A model generated the notes under the pieces. That model was given only the letters and a program-made list of their open reading frames with translations, had not been told where the DNA came from and did no database searches. The translations under genes and the position numbers were made by a program. Shown here in pieces: positions 7,962-15,690 of a DNA stretch of 64,000 nt; position 1 is the stretch's first letter; each line of letters begins with the position of its first letter. The stretch comes from JAXLRU01 sp046330935 (GTDB lineage: Bacteria; Actinomycetota; Actinomycetes; Actinomycetales; Kineosporiaceae). The stretch covers positions 496,001 through 560,000 of the forward strand of contig JAXLRU010000003.1 of the NCBI GenBank assembly GCA_046330935.1, written 5' to 3'.

Positions 7962-9419
7962 ATGACGATCGGGACAGCTCCCGCAGGCCCGAGCTCGGCT
8001 CGCAGGAGCATGCGGAGCCTGCTCGGCGGGCTCGCCGCGGCCGCCGTCGTGGCCGCGGGCGTCGCCACGGTGCTGCCCGTCGGGCCGGCGGCCGCGCTGA
8101 CGCCGGTGACCGTGTGGCTGGCCGGGGACTCCACCGTGGCCAACGACTCGGGCAACGGGATCGTCGGCTGGGGCCGGGAGCTGTCGGCCTACCTCGGGCC
8201 CGACGCGACCGTGCAGAACAAGGCGCTCGCCGGGCGCAGCATCCAGACCTGGATGTACGAGGCCGGGGTCTCGTCGTCGGCCGGTAACGGCGGGGAGTGC
8301 ACGCTCACCTCCACCACGCCGTCCACCCGCTACCAGGCCGTCCTCGACGGCATGCGCGCCGGCGACTGACTGCTGATCGACTTCGGGATCAACGACGGCG
8401 ACCCCTCCTGCCCCCGCCACGTCGGCACCGCCCGCTACCAGCAGCTGATGGAGACGCTGGCCCGCCAGGCGATCGCCAAGGGCGCGCACCCGATCCTGCT
8501 CACCCCCACCTCGGGCATGTCGTGCAGCGGCAGCACGGCGGTGGCCAACCGCGGCTTCGGCGCGCAGGTGCGCGCCGCGGGGGCCTCGACGTCCTCGCCC
8601 GTCATCGACCTGACGACGCTGTCGGTCGGCCTCTACAACCGGCTGCGCCTGTGCCCCAACGACGGCGACTACACCCGCGGTGCCGTCGGCGACTTCTTCG
8701 TCGACCGCACCCACTTCGAGGCCGCCGGCGCCCGGCAGATCGCGGGCCTCGTCGCCCAGGCCCTCACCGACCAGCGGATCGCCCTCGCCGACTACCTGCG
8801 CGGCTCCTCGACCCCGCCCACCACGACGTCGCCCTCCCCCTCCGTCGGCGCGCCGCTCGTCCACCCCTCCGGCCTGTGCCTGGACGCCGAGGGCGGGGTG
8901 CGCGCCTCCGGGGCGGCGCTCGTGCTCGCCGCATGCACGGGGACCCCCGCGCAGTGGTGGATGTCCAGCTCCGCGGGCGACCTGCGCACCGGCGACCAGG
9001 CACTGTGCGTCGACGCCTACGCCAAGGGCACGACCGTCGGGACGAAGGTCGTCCTGTGGACCTGCAACGGCGGGGCCAACCAGCAGTTCGGGCGCGACTC
9101 CGGCGCGATCCGCGGCGCGCAGTCGGGGCTGTGCCTGGCGCCCTCGGGCGCCGCCGTCGCCGGTGCCCCCCTCGTGCTCGCCACCTGCGCCTACGACGGG
9201 TCGCAGGCCTGGGGTTCGACCCTGCCGACCGTGACGACCACGCCCCGGCCGACGTCCACCACGCCCACGCCCAGCTCGTCGTCCCCGACGCCCACGCCCA
9301 CCGTGACGACGTCGCGGACCAAGACCCGGACCAAGACGAAGACCACGAAGACCAGGACCACGAAGTCGAAGACGACCAAGAAGAAGAGCACCCGCACGAA
9401 GACCCGCCGCGCGGGATGA
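7962..9419 (+). pseudogene. Secreted SGNH esterase (rhamnogalacturonan acetylesterase-like) with ricin-B lectin module and Lys/Thr tail, interrupted by TGA
   Basis: The frame opens with a signal peptide (MRSLLGGLAAAAVVAAGVA, cleavage near AAA-LTP). SGNH block I follows as WLAGDSTVANDSG. An in-frame TGA at 8367-8369 stops translation after GMRAGD, just before the block III motif LLIDFGIND. The same frame then continues unbroken with block V FVDRTHFEAAGARQIA, a ricin-B/CBM13-like trefoil (LCLDAEGG, LCVDAYAKG, LCLAPSGAA with QW/QF repeats) and a tail rich in Thr, Lys and Arg. With TGG instead of TGA, the product would be an export-targeted deacetylase of about 485 aa acting on polysaccharide. 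As written, only an inactive 135-aa stub is made. Nonsense mutation, read-through or base-call error are the options. Confidence 0.85.
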
Positions 9420-9420
9420 G

Positions 9421-9474
9421 ATTACTCCAGTGGACTGGAGTCCAGTACGCTGAACTCCAGTCCACTGGAGTAAT
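9421..9474. promoter_or_regulatory. 54-bp perfect palindrome before the DUF234 ATPase gene
   Basis: Two 21-bp arms (9421-9441 and 9454-9474) are exact reverse complements around a 12-nt centre. Each arm is itself built from the 7-mer CTCCAGT and its complement ACTGGAG (core CTCCAGTGGACTGGAG), so the site holds several overlapping half-sites. A further 5-bp GCGGG/CCCGC pairing flanks it. The palindrome is AT-richer than its surroundings and ends 12 bp before the GTG start of the ATPase gene. It could be an operator or promoter for that gene. It also lies immediately after the esterase stop, so a terminator role is possible, though there is no T-run. Confidence 0.6.
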
Positions 9475-9486
9475 CCCGCGGGAGGC

Positions 9487-10920
9487 GTGGTGGGGTTCGT
9501 AGGTCGTCGGCGAGAACGGGCAGAACTCCACGCCCTGCTGGACGACGTCCGCCGTGGTACTCGTGCCGACCGCGGGATCGCCGTCCTGATCCGCGGACGG
9601 CGCCGCGTCGGGAAGTCGCGGCTCGTCGTCGAATTCCTGAAGGAGGCCGCGGTCCCCTCCGTCTACTTCCAAGCGGCCCGAGGGGTCCCCGTCGCGGAGG
9701 AACTGGCGGAGTTCGCCGCCACGGTCGCGGCCTCCGATCTCCCGGACAGCGAGGTGGCCGTCGGCCAGCGTCCGGCGTCGCTCACCGCGGCGCTCGCGCT
9801 TCTCGCCGCGGCCCTGCCGAGCGATGCCCCCGCCGTCGTCGTGATCGACGAGGCGCCCTGGTTGCTCGAGCGCGTCCCCGGCGGGGCAGGTGAGCTGCAG
9901 CGGGCCTGGGACCGCCAGCTCGCCTCACGCCCGGTGCTCCTGCTGCTGCTGGGCAGCGACCTGGCCGCGATGGAGCAGCTCGGCGCTCCCGACCAGCCCT
10001 TCCACGGCCGCGCCACCGAGCTGGTCCTCGCCCCGCTGTCGCCTGCAGACATCGCCGACCTCACCGGGCTGGCGCCGATGGACGCCGTGGACGCCTACTT
10101 GATCACCGGGGGCATGCCGCTCGTGGCGCAGGAGTGGCCCGCCGGTGCGACGGCCGAGGCGTTCCTGCGCCAGTCCTTCACCAGGTCCACCAGCGCGCTC
10201 GTGGTCTCCGGACAGCGAGTCCTCGACTCGGAGTTCCCCGCCGTCTCGACGCCTCGGGCCGTCCTCACGGCGCTGGGCGGGCGAGGGGAGCGATCCTTCA
10301 CCGGGGTGAACCAGGCCGTGCCCGGAGGGCCGCTGTCGCCGACCACCCTCTCCGCCTCGCTGCGCACGCTCACTGCGGCTCGCGTCGTCGCCGAGGACCG
10401 GCCCCTGTCGGCCCGCAGCGCCCCCCGCGACCGTCGCTGGAGGATCGCCGATCCGGGCCTGCGGTTCTGGCTCGCCTTCGTGGAGCCGGCGCTCGCCGAG
10501 GTCGACCGCGGGCAGCCCGAACTCGCCGTGGCCCGGGTCCAGCGCGGCTACCAGGCGTGGCGCGGCCGAGCGGTCGAACCCATGGTGCGCGAGGCACTGC
10601 AGCGGCTGCTGCCCGACGACCGGTGGCCCCGGGTGGCGCGGGTGGGTGGCTGGTGGCCACGCTCGAACACCCCCGAGATCGACCTCGTGGGTGCCGACGC
10701 CGAACCGGCGCGGACGCTCGACTTCGTGGGCACCGTCAAGTGGCGGCCCGACGAGCCGGTGACGGCCGCAGAAGTGGCTCGCCTCGCCACGGACGCCCTC
10801 GCCGTTCCGGGCGTCGCCGTGACCACCGAGCTCGTGGCCGTCTGTCCCGCGGGCGCGCAGCCCGACATCGGGCTCGCGCAGACCTGGACCGTCGAGGACC
10901 TGCTCCACGCCTGGCGGTGA
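9487..10920 (+). CDS. AAA+ ATPase of the archaeal-ATPase/DUF234 type
   Basis: This cytoplasmic 477-aa STAND-like ATPase has a P-loop near residues 31-40 (RGRRRVGKSRLVVEFLKEA), a Walker B-like segment APAVVVIDEAPWLLE, and a sensor-like stretch VLLLLLGSDLAAMEQLG. The C-terminal third (RRWRIADPGLRFWLAFVEP onward) matches the DUF234 module, a nuclease-like fold found with these ATPases, including an EIDLVG motif (NTPEIDLVGADAEPARTLDFVGTVKW) that resembles a PD-(D/E)XK site. Family function is poorly known; roles in DNA transactions or defence have been suggested for relatives. Start could be GTG 9487 or GTG 9490; GGAGG at 9481-9485 fits the second better. The gene stands alone downstream of a striking palindrome. 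Confidence 0.8.
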   Translation: MVGFVGRRRERAELHALLDDVRRGTRADRGIAVLIRGRRRVGKSRLVVEFLKEAAVPSVYFQAARGVPVAEELAEFAATVAASDLPDSEVAVGQRPASLTAALALLAAALPSDAPAVVVIDEAPWLLERVPGGAGELQRAWDRQLASRPVLLLLLGSDLAAMEQLGAPDQPFHGRATELVLAPLSPADIADLTGLAPMDAVDAYLITGGMPLVAQEWPAGATAEAFLRQSFTRSTSALVVSGQRVLDSEFPAVSTPRAVLTALGGRGERSFTGVNQAVPGGPLSPTTLSASLRTLTAARVVAEDRPLSARSAPRDRRWRIADPGLRFWLAFVEPALAEVDRGQPELAVARVQRGYQAWRGRAVEPMVREALQRLLPDDRWPRVARVGGWWPRSNTPEIDLVGADAEPARTLDFVGTVKWRPDEPVTAAEVARLATDALAVPGVAVTTELVAVCPAGAQPDIGLAQTWTVEDLLHAWR

Positions 10921-10932
10921 CCGTGCCCCGGC

Positions 10933-13674
10933 TCAGCCCGCGGCGTCCCAGGAGACCTCGTGGACGACGCCGTCGAGGTGGTCGTACTCGTCGTCGCTGA
11001 GGTCGGTGAGCAGCGGCGGGAGCGGCAGCGGCGGGGCGGCGTCGGGCGCACAGCAGGGGCAGATGCCGCGCAGCCAGTTGTCGTGCCACTCCTCGATCGC
11101 CTCGGCGGTCGTGGGCACCGAGTACAGGTAGCCCTGAGCCCGGTGGACGCCGAGCTGGCGCAGCCGCCGGGCGACGTCCACCGTCTCGACGCCCTCGGCG
11201 ATGACGCGCAGGCCCAGCTCCTCGGCGAGGGCCACCACGGACCGCACGATCGCGACGTCGCGCCGGTCGCCGTTGATCCCCGTGACGAACGACTTGTCGA
11301 TCTTCACGATCCGCACGGGCAGCTGCTTGAGCCGGCCGAGGGAGGAGTAGCCGGTGCCGAAGTCGTCGATCGCCACGTGCACGCCCATCGCGCCCATCTC
11401 GCGCAGCGCCGAGACGGCCGTGTCGCTGGCCAGCGTCGACTCCGTGACCTCCACGCGGATCATGTACGGCGGGACGCCCGCCGCGTCGAGCACCGAACGC
11501 AGGTGGGCGGCGTAGTTCACCGAGCCCAGGACGGCCGCGGAGAGGTTGACGGCTACGGGCAGGTGCCGCCCCTGCGCCATCCACCGGGCGCACTGCTCGA
11601 CGGCGCCCCGCAGCACGAGGTCGGTGAGCTCGGCGACCAGCCCCGACTGCTCGGCCAGGGCCACGAACTCGCTCGGCGACTGCGGCCCCCGGTCGGGGTG
11701 CCACCAGCGGGCGAGGGCCTCCACCGAGTTCACCTCGTGCCGGCCGAGGTCCACCACCGGCTGGTAGGCCAGCGTCACCGCGCCGGCCGCCAGCGCGTTG
11801 CGGAGGTCGTTGACCATCCACAGCCGGCTCTCGGCGTCCTCGTCGATCTCGGGGTCGTGCACGGCATAGCCCAGGCGCTCGCGCTTGGCCCGGTACATGG
11901 CGAGGTCGGCGCGGCGCAGCAGGGCGTACGGGTCCTCGCCGTGGTCCGGTGCCAGGACGATCCCCACGCTGCCGCCGAGGGAGACCGTGCCGCCCGGGGA
12001 GCTGAACGGCTCGCGCAGGGCCGCCAGCACCGCCTCGGCCGCGCTCGTCGCCGTCGCCAGGCAGCCGCGGGAGTGGTCGACGTCCGCCACGATCACCGCG
12101 AACTCGTCCCCGCCCAGGCGCGCGACGGTGACGCCGTCGTCCAGCGGCAGGCGCGGGGGCAGCAGCTCCTGGCCGTCCTCGGCGGGCAGCATAAGCGGGC
12201 CGGTCAACTCGATCAGGCCCGCCGCCGCCGTGGTGCGCAGCCGGTGGGCGACCTGCCGGAGCACGAGGTCGCCGGCCTGGTGGCCCTGGGAGTCGTTGAC
12301 GTCCTTGAAGCCGTCGAGGTCGAGCAGCAGCAGGGCGGTGCGCGCGCCCGTGCGCCTGCCGAGCGCCAGGGCCTGCGTGAGCCGCTCGTGGAACAGGTCG
12401 CGGTTGGGCAGGTCGGTCAGGGCGTCGTGCCAGGCGCGGTGGCGCATCTCGGCCTCGGAGCGCCGCCGGGCGTGGGCCGCGGCGACGACGTCGGCCACCC
12501 CCTGCACGAACATCACGGCCTCGACGTCCGCGCAGGCGCCGGGTGCCCCGAAGAGCGCCGTCAGCACGCCCCAGGGGTGGTGCGGGTCCCCCACCGGGAC
12601 GGCCAGGCCGCTGCGGACGTCGTCCTCGCCCAGGAGGTCGCGCTGGTCGGCCGGCAGGGCCTCGCGGAGGTCGTCGAGGACGACGGGCATCCCCGCGGCG
12701 AGGGCCATCGCCACGGGCGTGCGGGGGTGCTGCGGGAGAGGGTTCGCCGAGGCCGGCACGGCCCAGCCGCGGCTGGCCAGGACGTCGAGCCTGCCGTCGG
12801 TGCGGCGCTGCAGCAGCGTCACCATGGGCGAGTCGAGCACCTCGCCGATCGTGCGGACGGCGTCGGTCATGAGGGACTCGGGATCGGCGCCGTGCAGCGC
12901 GCGGCGTCCGAGGGACCCGACCGCCGCGTGTCGTGCCCGTGAGCGCTCCTGCCGGCCGGCGAGGCTGTCGCGGCCGCCGAAGGGTTCCTCGCCGACGGCC
13001 TCGCCGATGACCGTGAGCAGGCCCCGCAGCACGCTCGCGGCGTCCACCAGCGGCACGGGGGTGACCGGGGCGACGACGTCGCTGCCGTCGCGGCGGCGCA
13101 GGCGCGCCGAGCGCGGGGGGAGCGGGACGCCGCCGAGCACGCGCTGGACGTCGTCGCGGTGTCGCCAGGCGTCGTCGACGCCGCGCGTGGGGTCGGGGCG
13201 CCCGAGCACCTCGGCCTCGCTCCAGCCGAGCAGCCGTGCCGCGGCCGGGTTCCACAGGATCACTCGGCCCTCGACGTCGACCGCCACCATGGCGTCGGGG
13301 GAGTGGCGGACGGCGAGGCCGGCGAGTTCGGCCGCCGGGAGGTCCAGGGTGCGGTCGGCCCCCGGGGAGTGCTGCTCCGGCGGTGACCACGACGCGTGGT
13401 CGGCCTGTGGGTTCGCGACCGGTTGCGACCTGTTGTTGCGAGACGTTACCGACACCGATGTCACAGACTCGGACGCGGCGGGCGCCGGGCGCTGCGCTGC
13501 GGCGGAGGGATCGAGGGGGACGCGCTTGCTGCTCGTGATCTCCAAGAGCACCAGAGGGTCCACGGGCAGGCAGGGAGGCTCGGTCTCGGGCAGCCGGACG
13601 CCCGCCACCGACACCACGGTGCCCGGCGGCGGGGCGACGATCAGGTCGTCACCGCTGGAAGGTCCCCGAACCAC
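10933..13674 (-). CDS. PAS-GAF-GGDEF-EAL cyclic-di-GMP protein
   Basis: This cytoplasmic sensor-effector of about 913 aa synthesises and/or degrades c-di-GMP. In order: a low-complexity N-terminus, a PAS domain (HSPDAMVAVDVEGRVILWNP), a GAF-like domain (VTLLQRRTDGRLDVLASRGW), GGDEF with the intact active site RLGGDEFAVI, and EAL. The EAL catalytic residues are all present: SVEALARWW, AVNLSA, VEVTESTL, AIDDFGTGYSS, VKIDKSFV, VIAEGVET and AQGYLY, so phosphodiesterase activity is expected. The GGDEF domain carries an unusual insert of about 30 residues before the active-site loop. The frame stays open to 13872, but that start lies inside the neighbour's terminator. I prefer GTG 13674; the true start is uncertain. 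There is no membrane segment. Confidence 0.88.
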   Translation of the reverse strand: MVRGPSSGDDLIVAPPPGTVVSVAGVRLPETEPPCLPVDPLVLLEITSSKRVPLDPSAAAQRPAPAASESVTSVSVTSRNNRSQPVANPQADHASWSPPEQHSPGADRTLDLPAAELAGLAVRHSPDAMVAVDVEGRVILWNPAAARLLGWSEAEVLGRPDPTRGVDDAWRHRDDVQRVLGGVPLPPRSARLRRRDGSDVVAPVTPVPLVDAASVLRGLLTVIGEAVGEEPFGGRDSLAGRQERSRARHAAVGSLGRRALHGADPESLMTDAVRTIGEVLDSPMVTLLQRRTDGRLDVLASRGWAVPASANPLPQHPRTPVAMALAAGMPVVLDDLREALPADQRDLLGEDDVRSGLAVPVGDPHHPWGVLTALFGAPGACADVEAVMFVQGVADVVAAAHARRRSEAEMRHRAWHDALTDLPNRDLFHERLTQALALGRRTGARTALLLLDLDGFKDVNDSQGHQAGDLVLRQVAHRLRTTAAAGLIELTGPLMLPAEDGQELLPPRLPLDDGVTVARLGGDEFAVIVADVDHSRGCLATATSAAEAVLAALREPFSSPGGTVSLGGSVGIVLAPDHGEDPYALLRRADLAMYRAKRERLGYAVHDPEIDEDAESRLWMVNDLRNALAAGAVTLAYQPVVDLGRHEVNSVEALARWWHPDRGPQSPSEFVALAEQSGLVAELTDLVLRGAVEQCARWMAQGRHLPVAVNLSAAVLGSVNYAAHLRSVLDAAGVPPYMIRVEVTESTLASDTAVSALREMGAMGVHVAIDDFGTGYSSLGRLKQLPVRIVKIDKSFVTGINGDRRDVAIVRSVVALAEELGLRVIAEGVETVDVARRLRQLGVHRAQGYLYSVPTTAEAIEEWHDNWLRGICPCCAPDAAPPLPLPPLLTDLSDDEYDHLDGVVHEVSWDAAG

Positions 13675-13858
13675 AGGGGGAGCGTAACCGTGTCCGGTCG
13701 CGTGGGAAGCGGAACGATCGTCACCATGTCCCTTTGCGTCCTTGTGAACGCTTACAGTAACCGAATTGTGCCGTTCTGATCGATCGTGGGCCCGTGCGCG
13801 CACGCGATGGGCACCTGCTCGACAGCGCAGCGCCCGGTTCGCGGGGCCGCCGCAAACG

Positions 13859-13907
13859 GGTCCGGGGAGCACCGCCGCGGTATGAGCGCGGCGATGCTCC
13901 CCGGACC
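13859..13907 (-). terminator. Strong GC hairpin terminator of the secreted KT-tail protein gene
   Basis: Arms 13859-13879 and 13887-13907 pair over 21 positions with one mismatch (core GTCCGGGGAGCA with its complement) around a 7-nt loop. It sits 15 bp after the stop of the minus-strand gene 13922-15418 and before the c-di-GMP gene. No T-run follows, as is usual in actinobacteria. Confidence 0.75.
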
Positions 13908-13921
13908 GAGGGCGAGCGGCC

Positions 13922-15418
13922 CTACTTCCCCTTGGTCTTCGTGGTCTTCACCTTGGTGGTCTTCACCTTGATCGTCTTGGTCTTGGTGGTCTTGACCTTC
14001 GTGGTCTTGACCTTCGTCGTCTTGACCTTGGTCGTGGAGCTGGTCGGTGTCGGCTCGTCGGTGATGGTCACCGGGCTGTCGAGCTCGAGCTCGTCGACGT
14101 CCTCACCGATCAGCAACGCGTCGGCCAGGCCGCCGGCGTTGCCCGACCACCACTGGCGCCGCTTGCCCGGGCCCTGGTCCACCGCGAACTGCAGCTTCAT
14201 CGGCGACGGCGGGAGGTAGTCGGTGCCGATCACCTCCCATGCCTTGCCAGAGGGGAAGTACGCGACCACGCCGACGTCGAACTTCTTCGGGATGTTGCGG
14301 AACTTCAGCGCGAGGCGGCGGTACTTCTTCATCTCGGCCTGCAGCTCGATCGTCGCGCCGGCCTGGATCTTGACGGCCTTGGCCTTGCCCGGGTCGGCGG
14401 TGCCGGGTGCCCACCAGGGCGCCAGCGACGAGCACAGGGGCGTCTCGGGCGGGCAGTCGGCCGGGTCCCAGAGGTTCTGCACCTCGACCAGGTAGGAGCC
14501 CTCCTGGACGTTGGTGATGATCGGGCTGAGGTCGTCGGTCGCCACCGTGGAGTAGATCGTGTCCGTGACGATGTCCTGCGTCGAGGTCACCGGGTGCAGG
14601 ACGATCGTGTTGACGCCGCGCTGCTGCTTGTCCGTGCGCACCGTGATGGTGCCGCCGCGGGTCAGCGAGGTGTCGGGCAGCGACACCTCCTTGCCGGCCA
14701 CCGGCGTGTAGCGGGCGGCCTTGGCGAGCAGGACGGCCTTGCCGCCCACGTAGGCGCCCTGGTGCGAGCTGTCGCCGATCAACGCGACCGCCACGGGAGC
14801 CACGGGGACCCGCGCCAGGCGCCACACGCCCTCGGCGTCGGAGCAGGTGGCGGGCGAGGCGCCGAGGATCGCTGTCGCGTCGAGGCCGCGTACCTGCGGG
14901 CAGGCGCCCGTGACCGGCTTGCCCGAGTCGTCGAGCGCGCGCCCCGTCAGCACCCCCGCGAGCGGGAGGCGCAGGTCGACGGAGAAGGCCCGGTTGCCGG
15001 CCGCGAGGCTCAGCGGCGCGGTGGCGATCTGGTGCATCTCGTCGTCGGCGGCGGGCTCCACCCACACCCCGCCGGAGTCCCCGGCGGTCGAGGGGACCTC
15101 GAGGACGCGGCGGTAGTCGCCCTGGGCGTCGGTGAGCTCGCCCTCGGTGCACTCGGGGGCGTCGTACCAGCGGAAGGGGCCCACGCACAGGCCGGGCAGC
15201 GCGCGGCCGGCGGCGTCGGTGACGGTGCCCGTGACGGTGATCTCGACGCTGCGGGGTTCGCTCGGGTCGCCGAGCGCGGCGCCGGTGGCCGCGGGGGCCG
15301 ACGTGGCGGCGGTGGCCGAGCCGGTCAGGGGCAACGTGCCCAGGAGCATCGCGGCGCTCGCGACGGCGACGAGCCCCGCCCGGGAGCCCCCGGGGTGTCG
15401 GTGCGAGCGTGCGGACAA
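13922..15418 (-). CDS. Secreted Ig-like/CarboxypepD_reg-like protein with Lys/Thr repeat tail (paralogue A)
   Basis: TTG at 15418 is preferred as start because AAGGGG stands 6 nt before it; the frame is open to 15478. That gives 498 aa. A signal peptide (AGLVAVASAAMLLGTLPL, cleavage near ATA-ATS) is followed by carboxypeptidase-regulatory-like beta-sandwich repeats (VTGTVTDAAGRALPGLCVGP; AGVLTGRALDDSGKPVTGAC). Then comes a conserved block LCSSLAPWWAPGTADPGKA, a segment VAYFPSGKAWEV, and a C-terminal tail of about 38 residues made of repeated TKVKT pentads with no LPXTG signal or membrane anchor. The gene is paralogous to 18721-20076. Function is unknown; a cell-surface or matrix role is inferred. 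It is divergent from the propeller gene at 15691 with a shared 270-bp promoter region. Confidence 0.8.
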   Translation of the reverse strand: MSARSHRHPGGSRAGLVAVASAAMLLGTLPLTGSATAATSAPAATGAALGDPSEPRSVEITVTGTVTDAAGRALPGLCVGPFRWYDAPECTEGELTDAQGDYRRVLEVPSTAGDSGGVWVEPAADDEMHQIATAPLSLAAGNRAFSVDLRLPLAGVLTGRALDDSGKPVTGACPQVRGLDATAILGASPATCSDAEGVWRLARVPVAPVAVALIGDSSHQGAYVGGKAVLLAKAARYTPVAGKEVSLPDTSLTRGGTITVRTDKQQRGVNTIVLHPVTSTQDIVTDTIYSTVATDDLSPIITNVQEGSYLVEVQNLWDPADCPPETPLCSSLAPWWAPGTADPGKAKAVKIQAGATIELQAEMKKYRRLALKFRNIPKKFDVGVVAYFPSGKAWEVIGTDYLPPSPMKLQFAVDQGPGKRRQWWSGNAGGLADALLIGEDVDELELDSPVTITDEPTPTSSTTKVKTTKVKTTKVKTTKTKTIKVKTTKVKTTKTKGK

Positions 15419-15690
15419 GGAGATCCCCTTTGATCGTCTGATCGCGTGCGGCGTCGCTGCGACGACGAGTATGCGCACCTGAGGGCCGAGTGTCAGCGGA
15501 TTGCCGGGAAATGGCGCGCCCCTAGGCGGAAAAGGCGCGCGTAACGATCGTGAATCGACATAGAGTCACAACGGATGTGCGCAGCGAAGTCATCGGCCCT
15601 GCGTATCGAACGATCACGTCGAATCTCCCCCGAGGGGCGAGTCCGTATGCGATTGTTACGCGGTCCCGGCGCAGTGCTTGAGGAGAGACG

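Noticed and set aside
8367..8369. TGA as selenocysteine in the SGNH esterase
   Set aside because: No bacterial SECIS-like hairpin was apparent directly after it, and the SGNH family has no Cys or Sec there; Trp to stop is simpler.
10960..12942. A 660-codon plus-strand frame antisense to the c-di-GMP protein
   Set aside because: The minus strand has all GGDEF and EAL motifs; the plus translation shows no motif and only His/Arg/Gly-rich sequence.
13675..13872. Upstream extension of the c-di-GMP gene to 13872
   Set aside because: It would start inside the hairpin terminator of the neighbouring gene and crosses a low-GC promoter-like stretch; no ribosome site was seen.
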